Positions 1-7,334 of a DNA stretch of 52,881 nucleotides are shown here, piece after piece (within the stretch, counting starts at the first letter, position 1; the number at the start of each line of letters is the position of its first letter). The notes beneath the pieces are model-generated. The model was not told the DNA's origin, ran no database searches, and saw only the letters and a program-made list of their open reading frames with translations. The stretch spans positions 1 through 52,881 of the forward strand of contig JBASCW010000088.1 of NCBI GenBank assembly GCA_049651845.1, read 5' to 3'. The stretch is from RBG-16-66-20 sp049651845. Lineage in GTDB: Bacteria; Pseudomonadota; Gammaproteobacteria; Burkholderiales; SG8-39. A program made the position numbers and the translations under genes.

Positions 1-735
1 GCGCCCGAGCGGCCGCGCGTCGCGCGCATGGCCACCATCGTCATCGACCCGGGGCACGGCGGCGAGGACCCGGGCGCGCGCGGCCGGCGCGGCTCGCTCG
101 AAAAGGAGATCACCCTCACCATCGCCAGGCGCCTGAAGGACCTGGTGGAAGCCGAGCCCGACATGCGCGCGGTGCTCACGCGCGACGCCGACTTCTACGT
201 GCCGCTGCAGGTGCGCGTCGACAAGGCGCGGCGCGTCAAGGCCGACCTGTTCGTCTCGATCCACGCCGACGCCTTCGTCAAGCCGCACGCGCGCGGCTCG
301 AGCGTGTTCGCGCTCTCGGAGCGGCGCGCGACCTCGGAAGCGGCGCGCTGGCTCGCGAAGAAGGAAAACGAAGCCGACCTGATCGGCGGCGTCAACATCG
401 ACGTCCAGGACAAGTACCTCGCGCAGACGCTGCTCGACCTGTCGCAGACCGCCACCATCGACCACAGCCTGCGCCTCGGCAACTCGGTGCTGGGCGAGCT
501 CGGCCAGGTGAACACGCTGCACAAGGCGCGCGTCGAGCAGGCGAGCTTCGCGGTGCTCAAATCCCCGGACGTACCCTCGATTCTCGTGGAGACCGCGTTC
601 ATCTCGAACCCCGAAGAAGAAAAGCGCCTCAACGACGAGGCCTACCAGCAGCAGCTCGCGCGCGCGATCCTCGCCGGCATCAAGCGCTACCTCGCCAAGC
701 ACCCGCCGCGCCCCTCGCCCATTGCGCTGAACTAG
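1..735 (+). CDS. amiC: N-acetylmuramoyl-L-alanine amidase, catalytic domain (5' truncated)
   Basis: Zn-dependent amidase (Amidase_3 fold) that cuts the amide bond between N-acetylmuramic acid and the stem peptide, releasing daughter cells at septation; it acts in the periplasm. The reading frame is open from base 1, before the first ATG at 28, so the gene begins upstream; the N-terminal AMIN domain and signal peptide expected of AmiC are missing only because of the window edge. Visible hallmarks are DPGHGGEDPGA (zinc His), LEKEIT (zinc Glu), SIHADAF (second zinc His) and VETAFISN (catalytic Glu) near the C-terminus. The tail ends in a Pro-rich KHPPRPSP segment. A strong hairpin follows the stop directly. 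AmiB is the main alternative name; the family is certain, the paralogue less so. Confidence 0.9.
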   Translation, partial: APERPRVARMATIVIDPGHGGEDPGARGRRGSLEKEITLTIARRLKDLVEAEPDMRAVLTRDADFYVPLQVRVDKARRVKADLFVSIHADAFVKPHARGSSVFALSERRATSEAARWLAKKENEADLIGGVNIDVQDKYLAQTLLDLSQTATIDHSLRLGNSVLGELGQVNTLHKARVEQASFAVLKSPDVPSILVETAFISNPEEEKRLNDEAYQQQLARAILAGIKRYLAKHPPRPSPIALN

Positions 736-759
736 AAAAGGGGGCTAAGCCCCCTTTTT
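736..759 (+). terminator. Rho-independent terminator after the amidase gene
   Basis: A perfect 10-bp stem (736-745 with 749-758) around a 3-base loop, A4G5C against GC5T4, followed by a T. It starts on the base after the TAG stop. The A-tract/T-tract flanks make it symmetrical, so it could also act on the opposite strand. It is close in sequence to the repeat at 764-787. Confidence 0.75.
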
Positions 760-763
760 GAAT

Positions 764-787
764 AAAAGGGGGTCAGACCCCCTTTTT
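764..787. repeat. GGGGGTCAGACCCCC inverted repeat related to the RAYT element ends
   Basis: An A4G5T...AC5T4 hairpin (764-773 with 777-786). Its core AAAAGGGGGTCAGA matches both ends of the transposase element at 42354-43174. The DedA gene runs into it: its last codons AAA AAG GGG GTC TGA lie inside the repeat. Together with the hairpin at 736-759 it probably acts as a bidirectional terminator between convergent genes. Its origin as a REP-like sequence mobilised by a RAYT is inference. Confidence 0.6.
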
Positions 788-1420
788 CGCGGCGCGCGTC
801 TTCATCCAGGCGAACAGACCCGGCGAGATCGAGATCAGCACGATCAGCAGGATCACCGCGGAGAGGTTCTTCTTCACCACGGGCAGGTTGCCGAAGAAAT
901 AGCCGGCGCTGCACAGGCTCACCACCCAGATCACGGCGCCCGCCACGCAGAAGCCGATGTAACGCGTGTAGGGCATGCTGCCGATGCCGGCGACGAACGG
1001 CACGTAGGTGCGAACGATCGGTATGAAGCGCGCGAGGATGATGGTCTTGCCGCCGTGCTTTTCGTAGAACGCATGCGCGTGCGCGAGGTGCTTGGGGCTG
1101 AACCAGCGCGAGCGCTCGTAGTGGAACACCCGCGGCCCGACCCAGCGGCCGACGAAGTAATTGACGTTGTCGCCCGTGAGCGCGGCGACGATCAGCACCG
1201 CCATCACCGCCGCGAGGTCCATGCCGCCCGCGGCGGCGAGCGCGCCGGTGACGAACAGCAGCGAATCGCCGGGCAGGAACGGCCAGATCACCAGGCCGGT
1301 CTCGACGAACACGATCGTAAACAGCAGCGCGTACACCCAGGCGCCGTGCGCGGCGACGAATTCGGCCAGATGCACGTCGAGGTGCATCGCGATTTCCCAG
1401 GCCTGGACGAGCAGTTCCAC
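773..1420 (-). CDS. DedA family inner-membrane protein
   Basis: A 215-aa polytopic membrane protein of the DedA/SNARE-associated family, implicated in undecaprenyl-phosphate or lipid flipping and membrane homeostasis. The family signature is clear: FVETGLVIWPFLPGDSLLF near residues 40-55, GDNVNYFVGRWVG, then FYEKHGGKTIILARFIPIVRTYVPFVAGIG. I chose the GTG at 1420 (reads VELL, the usual DedA beginning MELL) over the ATG at 1387, because DedA proteins normally keep this amphipathic N-terminus and because a TACAAT -10 box lies 6 bases before it. The longer open frame up to 1756 is a shadow of ybaK. The last residues KKGV are encoded by a REP-like repeat, so the native C-terminus may have been altered. 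Confidence 0.9.
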   Translation of the reverse strand: MELLVQAWEIAMHLDVHLAEFVAAHGAWVYALLFTIVFVETGLVIWPFLPGDSLLFVTGALAAAGGMDLAAVMAVLIVAALTGDNVNYFVGRWVGPRVFHYERSRWFSPKHLAHAHAFYEKHGGKTIILARFIPIVRTYVPFVAGIGSMPYTRYIGFCVAGAVIWVVSLCSAGYFFGNLPVVKKNLSAVILLIVLISISPGLFAWMKTRAAKKGV

Positions 1421-1426
1421 GCGCCG

Positions 1427-1432
1427 ATTGTA
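1427..1432 (-). promoter_or_regulatory. -10 box TACAAT of the DedA gene (predicted leaderless)
   Basis: TACAAT followed by CGGCGC, then the GTG start at 1420: exactly 6 bases between hexamer and start codon, so transcription should begin at or next to the start codon. No Shine-Dalgarno fits in between. No convincing -35 box is visible 17 bp upstream. Confidence 0.5.
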
Positions 1433-1445
1433 CCGGGCGTCCCTA

Positions 1446-1451
1446 TATAAT
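1446..1451 (+). promoter_or_regulatory. -10 box TATAAT of the ybaK-type gene (predicted leaderless)
   Basis: A consensus TATAAT ends 6 bases before the ATG at 1458, so the expected transcription start coincides with the start codon. It is divergent from and only 13 bp away from the -10 of the DedA gene. No good -35 is seen. Confidence 0.55.
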
Positions 1452-1457
1452 TTCCCG

Positions 1458-1955
1458 ATGTCCGCGGTGCTCACCAATCCAGGCGTCGAGCGGGTGCGCG
1501 CCGCGCTGGCCGCGTCCGGTGTCGCGGCGCAAATCGTCGAGCTGCCGGGCGCTGCGCGCACCGCGCAGGCCGCTGCGGCCTTCCTCGGTTGCGGCCTCGG
1601 GCAAATCGCCAACTCGCTGGTGTTCCGCGCCGAGCGCTCCGGCGAAGCACTGCTGGTCATGTCCTCGGGCGCGCGGCGCGTGGATACGCAGCGCCTGGCT
1701 GCCGCGGTCGGCGAGCCCGTCGCCAAGGCGGATGCGGCGTTCGTACGCGGGCGCACGGGATTTGCGATCGGCGGCGTGGCGCCGGTCGGACATCCGCAGC
1801 CCCTCGCCGCCTACGTGGAAACCAGCCTCGCCGCCTACCGCGAGATCTGGGCGGCTGCGGGCCATCCGCATACGGTGTTCCGGCTGACGTACGACGAGCT
1901 GCTGCGCATCACCGGCGGGCGGCCTGTCGACGTGGCGGCCGAGGCGGCCGCTTGA
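1458..1955 (+). CDS. YbaK/EbsC-type aminoacyl-tRNA deacylase
   Basis: A 165-aa single-domain protein of the YbaK/ProX/INS editing superfamily, which hydrolyses mischarged aminoacyl-tRNAs in trans. Family features seen are the N-terminal RTAQAAAAFLGC helix, QIANSLVFRAERSG, the ALLVMSSGARRVD strand, and the FAIGGVAPVGHP loop with the conserved GGV-P-GH block. The start is the first ATG after the TATAAT box; the longer frame upstream overlaps the DedA gene on the other strand. The stop overlaps the TTG start of mutL (TTGA), so the two are coupled. Which aminoacyl-tRNA it clears cannot be told from sequence. Confidence 0.85.
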   Translation: MSAVLTNPGVERVRAALAASGVAAQIVELPGAARTAQAAAAFLGCGLGQIANSLVFRAERSGEALLVMSSGARRVDTQRLAAAVGEPVAKADAAFVRGRTGFAIGGVAPVGHPQPLAAYVETSLAAYREIWAAAGHPHTVFRLTYDELLRITGGRPVDVAAEAAA

Positions 1956-3709
1956 GCACGATCCGGCTTCTGCCCGAGCTGCTGATCAGCCAGATCGCCG
2001 CGGGCGAAGTGGTCGAACGACCCGCCTCGGTGCTGAAGGAGCTGCTCGAGAACGCGCTCGACGCGGGCGCGGCTGAGATCGTGGTGACGCTCGAGGCAGG
2101 CGGCGCGAAGCGCGTGCAGGTGGACGACGACGGCGCGGGACTGGCAAAGGACGATTTGCCGCTCGCGCTCGCGCGCCACGCCACGAGCAAGATCGCCAGC
2201 CTCGACGACCTGCAGGGCGTAGCCACGATGGGGTTTCGCGGCGAGGCGCTCGCTTCGATCGCCTCGGTCGCGCGCCTCGCGCTCACCTCCCGGCCCGCCG
2301 GCGCGCCGCACGCCTGGACCATCCGCGCCGGGGGCGGCGCAGCCGGCGTCCCCGCGGCCGCGGCGCGCGCCAAGGGCACCACGGTGCTGGTGGAGGAGCT
2401 CTACTTCAACACCCCGGCGCGCAGGAAGTTCCTGCGCACCGAGCAGACCGAGTTCGGCCACTGCGAGGAGGCGTTCCGGCGCATCGCGCTGGCGCGCCCC
2501 GAGATCGCCTTCACGCTCAAGCACAACGGCCGCGTGTCGGCGCACCTGCGCGCGCAGGCGATCGGCGAGCGCGCGGCGGCGCTGCTCGGCCGCGAGTTCC
2601 TCGAGGCGAGCTTCGCGGTCGACGTGCAGGCCGGCCCCTTGCGCCTGTACGGCGTCGCGGGTACGCCGCAGGCCGCGCGCTCGCGCGCCGACGCGCAGTA
2701 TTTCTTCGTCAACGGCCGCTTCGTGCGCGACCGCGTGCTCGCGCACGCGGTGCGCGAGGCCTACCGCGACCAGCTGCACGGCGAGCGCCAGCCCGCCTAC
2801 CTGCTCTTTCTCGAGCTCGACCCGCGCGCGGTCGACGTCAACGTGCACCCGGCCAAGATCGAGGTGCGCTTCCGCGACGCGGGCGGCATCCACCAGTTCG
2901 TGTTCCACGCGCTCAAGCGCGCGCTGTCGCCCTCGGCCGCCGAGGCCCCGGTCGCCTATGCGAGGGTGCCGGAACGCGGGCCCGTTTTGCGGCCGGCCTT
3001 CCAGCAGGAGTTCCAGGTCGCGCAGCCGGCCGCGGCCTACCAGGGATTCATGGCGGCCGCGACGAGCGCGGCGCCCTTGCCCGTGACGGAGAGGTCCCCG
3101 CCGCTGGCGCGACAGGAGCCCAGGGTCCCTCCCCTGGGCTTTGCGCTCGCGCAGCTTCACGGCGTCTACGTCCTCGCGCAGAACGAAGCGGGCCTGGTGC
3201 TGGTGGACATGCACGCGGCGCACGAGCGCATCGTCATGGAGAAGCTCAAGGCGAGCCTGGATGCGGGCGCGGTGGCGCGCCAGAGCCTGCTGGTGCCGGC
3301 GGTGCTGCAGGTGGATACGCTCGACGTCGCGACCGCGGAAGAGAACGCCGCGGCGCTGGAAACGCTCGGCCTGGAGACGAGCGTCTCGGGCCCGAACGAG
3401 CTCGCGGTGCGCTCGGCGCCGGCGCTGCTCGCGGGCGGCGATATCGCGGGTTTGGTGCGCGGCCTGCTGCGCGAATTGCGCGAGTACGGCGCAGGCGCGG
3501 TGCTGCAGGCGCGCCAGAACGAGCTGCTCGCCACCATGGCCTGCCACGCCGCGGTGCGCGCCAACCGCGCGCTCACGACGGCCGAGATGAACGCCCTGCT
3601 GCGCGAGATGGAGGAGACCGAGCGCTCCGGCAGCTGCAACCACGGGCGCCCGACCTGGTATCAGCTCAGCATGGCGGACCTCGACCGCCTGTTCCTGCGC
3701 GGGCAGTGA
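1952..3709 (+). CDS. mutL: DNA mismatch repair protein MutL
   Basis: A 585-aa GHKL-ATPase that links mismatch recognition by MutS to strand incision. The N-terminal ATPase motifs are visible: ELLENALDAGA (residues 30-40), VDDDGAG (57-63), GFRGEALASI (94-103). The C-terminal domain carries DMHAAHERIVME at 419-430, matching the metal-dependent endonuclease motif DQHA(X)2E(X)4E except Met for Gln, and a CNHGRPTW block near the end. It is therefore probably an endonuclease-type MutL as in Pseudomonas and Neisseria, not the E. coli MutH-dependent type. I chose the TTG at 1952, which overlaps the previous stop and yields MSTIRLLPELL; longer frames upstream are not MutL-like. The stop overlaps the next start (GTGA). 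Confidence 0.95.
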   Translation: MSTIRLLPELLISQIAAGEVVERPASVLKELLENALDAGAAEIVVTLEAGGAKRVQVDDDGAGLAKDDLPLALARHATSKIASLDDLQGVATMGFRGEALASIASVARLALTSRPAGAPHAWTIRAGGGAAGVPAAAARAKGTTVLVEELYFNTPARRKFLRTEQTEFGHCEEAFRRIALARPEIAFTLKHNGRVSAHLRAQAIGERAAALLGREFLEASFAVDVQAGPLRLYGVAGTPQAARSRADAQYFFVNGRFVRDRVLAHAVREAYRDQLHGERQPAYLLFLELDPRAVDVNVHPAKIEVRFRDAGGIHQFVFHALKRALSPSAAEAPVAYARVPERGPVLRPAFQQEFQVAQPAAAYQGFMAAATSAAPLPVTERSPPLARQEPRVPPLGFALAQLHGVYVLAQNEAGLVLVDMHAAHERIVMEKLKASLDAGAVARQSLLVPAVLQVDTLDVATAEENAAALETLGLETSVSGPNELAVRSAPALLAGGDIAGLVRGLLRELREYGAGAVLQARQNELLATMACHAAVRANRALTTAEMNALLREMEETERSGSCNHGRPTWYQLSMADLDRLFLRGQ

Positions 3710-4467
3710 CCGTGACCGGCACGCCGCGCGTGTTGCTGGTCACCGGCGCCGGCCGCGGCATCGGCGCGGCGACCGCGCGCCTCGCGGCCAAGCGCGGCTA
3801 CGCGGTCTGCGTCAACTACCTGCGCGACAAGGGCGCCGCCGAGAGCGTGGTGCAGGACATCCGCGACGACGGCGGCAGCGCGATCGCCGTGGCGGGCGAC
3901 GTCTCGGTCGAGAAGGACGTGCTGCACCTGTTCGACGCCTGCGACCGCTCGCTCGGGCGCCTGGCCGCGCTGGTCAATAACGCGGGCATCGTGGCGACGC
4001 GCGCGCGCGTCGAGGCGATGGACGCCGCGCGCCTGGAGCGCATGTTCGCGGTCAACGTGGTGGGCGCCTTCCTGTGCGCGCGCGAGGCCGTCAAGCGCAT
4101 GTCCAGGCGCCACGGCGGCAAGGGTGGCGCGATCGTCAACGTGTCCTCGGGCGCGGCGCGCCTGGGCTCCCCGGGCGAATGGGTCGACTACGCGGCCTCC
4201 AAGGGCGCGATCGACACCATGACCCTCGGTCTGGCGAAGGAGCTCGCCGAAGAGGGTATCCGCGTGAATTGCGTGCGGCCCGGCTTCGTCAACACCGACA
4301 TCCACGCGGGCGCGGGTGACCCCGACCGCATCGAGCGCCTGCGCGACAGCATCCCGATGAAGCGCGGCGGCGAGCCCGAGGAGGTGGCGCGCGCGATCCT
4401 CTGGCTGCTCTCGGGCGAGGCCTCCTATTCCACGGGGGCCATCCTCGATGTCACGGGCGGCCGCTAA
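3706..4467 (+). CDS. Short-chain dehydrogenase/reductase (SDR)
   Basis: A 253-aa classical SDR, NAD(P)-dependent and cytoplasmic. Cofactor motif TGAGRGIG at residues 13-20, NNAG at 91-94, catalytic Ser in NVSSGA (147-148) and Tyr162/Lys166 in YAASK; the C-terminal RPGFVNTDIHA and TGAILDVTGGR blocks are typical of the FabG-like subgroup. Starts at GTG 3706, overlapping the mutL stop by four bases, and its end overlaps the miaA start by 20 bases, so it is co-translated inside a mutL-SDR-miaA operon. The substrate is unknown; a 3-oxoacyl-ACP reductase name would be over-reading. Confidence 0.85.
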   Translation: MTVTGTPRVLLVTGAGRGIGAATARLAAKRGYAVCVNYLRDKGAAESVVQDIRDDGGSAIAVAGDVSVEKDVLHLFDACDRSLGRLAALVNNAGIVATRARVEAMDAARLERMFAVNVVGAFLCAREAVKRMSRRHGGKGGAIVNVSSGAARLGSPGEWVDYAASKGAIDTMTLGLAKELAEEGIRVNCVRPGFVNTDIHAGAGDPDRIERLRDSIPMKRGGEPEEVARAILWLLSGEASYSTGAILDVTGGR

Positions 4468-5359
4468 GCCCCCTGCCTTCGCTCTGCTGGGTCCCACCGC
4501 GAGCGGCAAGTCGCGCCTCGCCATGGAACTCGCGCTGCAGCACCCGATCGAGATCGTCAGCGTCGATTCGGCCCAGGTCTACCGCGGCCTGGACATCGGC
4601 ACGGCGAAGCCCTCGGCGGCCGAGCGCGAGGCGGTGCCGCACCACCTGATCGACCTGGTCGATCCGACCGAGGCCTACTCCGCCGGCCGCTTCCGCGAGG
4701 ACGCCGTGCGCGCCGTCGCGCAGATCCTCGCGCGCGGCAAGATTCCGCTGCTCGCAGGCGGCACGATGCTCTATTACCGCGCCCTCGCCGCGGGGATGGA
4801 TGCGCTGCCGCCTGCCGACGCCAAACTGCGCGCGCAGATCGACGCCGATGCCGCGCAGCGCGGCTGGCCCGCGCTGCATGCCGAGCTCGCCCGCGCGGAC
4901 CCGCAGACCGCGGCACGCCTCGAGCCCGGCGACGCGCAGCGCATCCAGCGCGCACTGGAAGTCTGGCGCCTCACGGGCAGGCCGATCTCGGCGCTGCAGT
5001 CGGGCAAGCCCGCCGCGCTGCCCTTCGAGCTGAGGGGCTTCGCCCTGGTTCCGGAGGATCGCGCCGCGCTGCACGAGCGGATCGCCGTGCGTTTCGATGC
5101 GATGCTGAAGGCGGGATTGGTCGATGAACTGCGCTCGTTGAGAAAGAAATTCAGTCTGAGCGCGCAACTGCCCGCGATGCGCTGCGTCGGCTACCGGCAG
5201 GCGTGGCGTTTCCTCGAGGGCGAGATTTCGGCGCCGGCGTTGCGCGAGACGGGCGTCGCCGCGACGCGCCAGCTCGCCAAGCGCCAGCTCACCTGGCTGC
5301 GCAGCCTGCCGGGGCTCGCGCCCGCGCGCGAGCTCGACGCCGCGTTGAGCAGGGACTGA
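4448..5359 (+). CDS. miaA: tRNA dimethylallyltransferase MiaA
   Basis: A 303-aa enzyme transferring dimethylallyl from DMAPP to N6 of A37 in tRNAs reading UNN codons. P-loop GPTASGKS at residues 15-22, DSAQVYRGLDIGTAKPS next, AGGTMLYYRAL in the middle, and MRCVGYRQAW with KRQLTWLRSL near the C-terminus. Length is normal. The ATG lies inside the SDR gene (20-bp overlap). The mutL-miaA association is conserved in many proteobacteria, here with the SDR between them. The stop codon sits inside a 23-bp palindrome shared with the convergent gene. Confidence 0.95.
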   Translation: MSRAAAKPPAFALLGPTASGKSRLAMELALQHPIEIVSVDSAQVYRGLDIGTAKPSAAEREAVPHHLIDLVDPTEAYSAGRFREDAVRAVAQILARGKIPLLAGGTMLYYRALAAGMDALPPADAKLRAQIDADAAQRGWPALHAELARADPQTAARLEPGDAQRIQRALEVWRLTGRPISALQSGKPAALPFELRGFALVPEDRAALHERIAVRFDAMLKAGLVDELRSLRKKFSLSAQLPAMRCVGYRQAWRFLEGEISAPALRETGVAATRQLAKRQLTWLRSLPGLAPARELDAALSRD

Positions 5360-5377
5360 GCGCCGGCGGCGCTCAGT
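5355..5377. terminator. Palindrome covering two convergent stop codons
   Basis: A perfect 10-bp inverted repeat, ACTGAGCGCC and GGCGCTCAGT, around GGC. It contains both the miaA TGA (5357-5359) and, on the other strand, the TGA of the Bug receptor (5373-5375). No T-run follows on either side, so it may work as a transcript-end stabiliser or bidirectional terminator rather than a textbook intrinsic terminator. Confidence 0.6.
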
Positions 5378-6323
5378 CGAGGCTGATGTTCGACGCTTTT
5401 GCGGCCGCGCCGTAGGCCCGCAGCTGCTCTGCGACGAACGCGGCGAGCTCCTGCGGCGTCGAGCTGCGCGGCTCGAAGGAGAGCCTGCCGAACGCCTCCT
5501 TCACCTCGGGCTTGGCGAGCACCACGACCATTTCCCTGTTCAGGCGCTCGACGATTTCCCTGGGCAGCTTCGCCGGCCCGAACAGGCCGCCCCAGGGCGT
5601 GATCGGCACGTCCGGCAGGCCAGCTTCCTTGAGCGTGGGCGCATCCGGCAGCAGCGCATTGCGGCTGGGCAGCAGCGTGGCGAGCGCCTTCACCTTGCCC
5701 TCCTTCACCTGCGGCGCGATGTTGCCGGGCGTGGCGATGGTGAAGTTCACGCGTCCGGCGATGAAATCGAGCGTGAGCGGTCCGTCGCCCTTGTAAGGGA
5801 TGTGCACGGCGTCGAACTTCTGCTGCGCCGCGAACTGCGCGGTGGCGAGGATGCTGGTCGCGTTGCCCGTGCCGTAGTTGAGCTTGCCGGGATTGGCGCG
5901 CGCGTAGGCGATCAGCTCGTTGATGTTGTTGACCGGCAGGCTCGCGTGCGAGAAGACGAAGAAACCGAAAATCCCCACCATCGAGATCGGCGTGAAATCG
6001 TTGACCGGATCGTAGGGCGCCACTTTCTTCGCCGCCGGCGCGAACGACATCCCCGTCGCCGTGCCGTAGTACAGCGTGTAGCCGTCCGGATCCGACTTCT
6101 TCACCGCCTCCGAGGCGATGATGCCCTCGGCGCCGGGCCGCGTCTCGATCAGGATCGGCTGGCCGAGCTGCTGCGACAGCGGCTGCGTGAAGATGCGCGC
6201 CCCCAGCTCCGCCGCGCCGCCGGGCGGGAACGGCACGATCAGGCGGACGGGCTTGTTCGGATACTGTGCGGCCGCAGCGGAACAGGCCAGCGCGGCGGTG
6301 ACTGCGACGAGGAGCTTCTTCAT
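5373..6323 (-). CDS. Bug/TctC family periplasmic receptor
   Basis: A 316-aa tripartite tricarboxylate transporter receptor (Bordetella uptake gene family) that captures small carboxylates or related compounds in the periplasm. It has a signal peptide (about residues 1-19, ending SAAAAQ) followed by the family opening YPNKPVRLIVPFPPGG. Other signatures: ETRPGAEGIIASEAVKKSDPDGYTL, YDPVNDFTPISMVG, GKLNYGTGNATS, VHIPYKGDGPLT and PTLKEAGLPDVPITPWGGLFGPAKLP. It follows a second Bug gene after only four bases. No tctA/tctB membrane genes adjoin, so it is an orphan receptor; the ligand is unknown. Confidence 0.9.
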   Translation of the reverse strand: MKKLLVAVTAALACSAAAAQYPNKPVRLIVPFPPGGAAELGARIFTQPLSQQLGQPILIETRPGAEGIIASEAVKKSDPDGYTLYYGTATGMSFAPAAKKVAPYDPVNDFTPISMVGIFGFFVFSHASLPVNNINELIAYARANPGKLNYGTGNATSILATAQFAAQQKFDAVHIPYKGDGPLTLDFIAGRVNFTIATPGNIAPQVKEGKVKALATLLPSRNALLPDAPTLKEAGLPDVPITPWGGLFGPAKLPREIVERLNREMVVVLAKPEVKEAFGRLSFEPRSSTPQELAAFVAEQLRAYGAAAKASNISLD

Positions 6324-6327
6324 GTCG

Positions 6328-7278
6328 TCACTCCGGCTGGATGCCCACGGCTTTCAGGATGTTGCGATAGCCCTCGAGCTGCTCCTTGACGTACGCCGCG
6401 AGCTTCTCGGGCGTGGACGGCGTCAGCACGAAGGCCTGCTTCTGCATCGCTTCCTGGACGTCCGGGCGGCCCATCGCCGCGACGAATTCCTTGTTCAGGC
6501 GCGCCACCACGTCGGCGGGCATCTTGGCCGGGCCGAACAGCCCGGCCCAGGAGATGATGCTGAAAGTCGGGTAGCCGGCCTCGGCGATGGTCGGCACGTC
6601 GGGCAGCAGGTGGCTGCGCCGGGGCAAGGTGGTCACCAGCGCGCGCAACTTGCCGTCGCGGATCAGCGGTATCGAGGTCGTCGAGGATGCGAACATCATC
6701 TGCACGCGGCCGCCCACCAGGTCGGGCATGACCTGGGGCTCGGTCTTGTAGGGCACGTGCACCATCTCGATCTTCGCCAGCGAGGCGAGCAGCGCCGTGG
6801 AAACGATGCCCGTGGTGTTGCCGGTCGCGTAGTTGATCTTGCCTGGATTGGCCTTCGCGTACTGGACCAGCTCCTGCAGCGTCTTCACCGGCAGGTCGGG
6901 ATTGACCACGACAAAGAAGGTGTAGCGGCCGATGTCGGTGATCGGCGTGAAATCGGCCACCGGATCGTAGGGCGGCGATTTCTTCATCGCCGGGACCACG
7001 GACAGAGGGCTGTTGGTCGCCATCAGCAGCGTGTAGCCGTCGGGCGCGGCCTTCGCCACTTCGGAAGCCGCGATGGCGCCGTCGGCGCCCGCCTTGTTGT
7101 CGACGACGACCGGCTGCCCGACCGCGGCCGACACCGAAGCACCGATGACGCGCGAGATGAGGTCGGTCGCCGAGCCCGCGCCGAACGGCACCACGATGCG
7201 GATCGGCTTGTTCGGGAATTGCGACAGTGCAGGCGCCGCAAAGAGCAATGCAGCGGCCAGGACGAGCATGCGTTTCAT
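6328..7278 (-). CDS. Bug/TctC family periplasmic receptor (first of tandem pair)
   Basis: A 316-aa paralogue of the next gene downstream, with a signal peptide ending in PALSQ and then FPNKPIRIVVPFGAGS. Family blocks: DNKAGADGAIAASEVAKAAPDGYTL, YDPVADFTPITDIG, GKINYATGNTTG, VHVPYKTEPQ and PTIAEAGYPTFSIISWAGLFGPAKMP. The ATG at 7278 was chosen over an upstream frame because it begins the signal peptide and has GGAG nine bases before it. Two adjacent diverged copies suggest an old tandem duplication with separate ligand specificities. It shares a divergent promoter region with the 6-phosphogluconate dehydrogenase gene, which hints at sugar-acid substrates (inference only). Confidence 0.9.
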   Translation of the reverse strand: MKRMLVLAAALLFAAPALSQFPNKPIRIVVPFGAGSATDLISRVIGASVSAAVGQPVVVDNKAGADGAIAASEVAKAAPDGYTLLMATNSPLSVVPAMKKSPPYDPVADFTPITDIGRYTFFVVVNPDLPVKTLQELVQYAKANPGKINYATGNTTGIVSTALLASLAKIEMVHVPYKTEPQVMPDLVGGRVQMMFASSTTSIPLIRDGKLRALVTTLPRRSHLLPDVPTIAEAGYPTFSIISWAGLFGPAKMPADVVARLNKEFVAAMGRPDVQEAMQKQAFVLTPSTPEKLAAYVKEQLEGYRNILKAVGIQPE

Positions 7279-7299
7279 CGGTAGGTCTCCTCTCTCTCT

Positions 7300-7315
7300 G
7301 CGCCGATTATAGAAT
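7300..7315. promoter_or_regulatory. Overlapping divergent -10 boxes
   Basis: On the minus strand TATAAT (7311-7306) followed by CGGCGC drives the Bug pair; on the plus strand TAGAAT (7310-7315) lies 19 bases before the ATG of the dehydrogenase, with CGGAGG as ribosome-binding site between. The two hexamers overlap by two bases, so the two directions should compete for RNA polymerase. No -35 boxes are convincing. Confidence 0.5.
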
Positions 7316-7334
7316 GGACTGACACGGAGGCTAC

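Noticed and set aside
773..1756. A 327-codon version of the DedA gene
   Set aside because: The extra N-terminus is antisense to ybaK and not DedA-like; the GTG at 1420 fits family and promoter.
1835..3643. A 602-codon minus-strand frame opposite mutL
   Set aside because: Arg/His/Ala-rich antisense shadow; mutL is complete on the plus strand.
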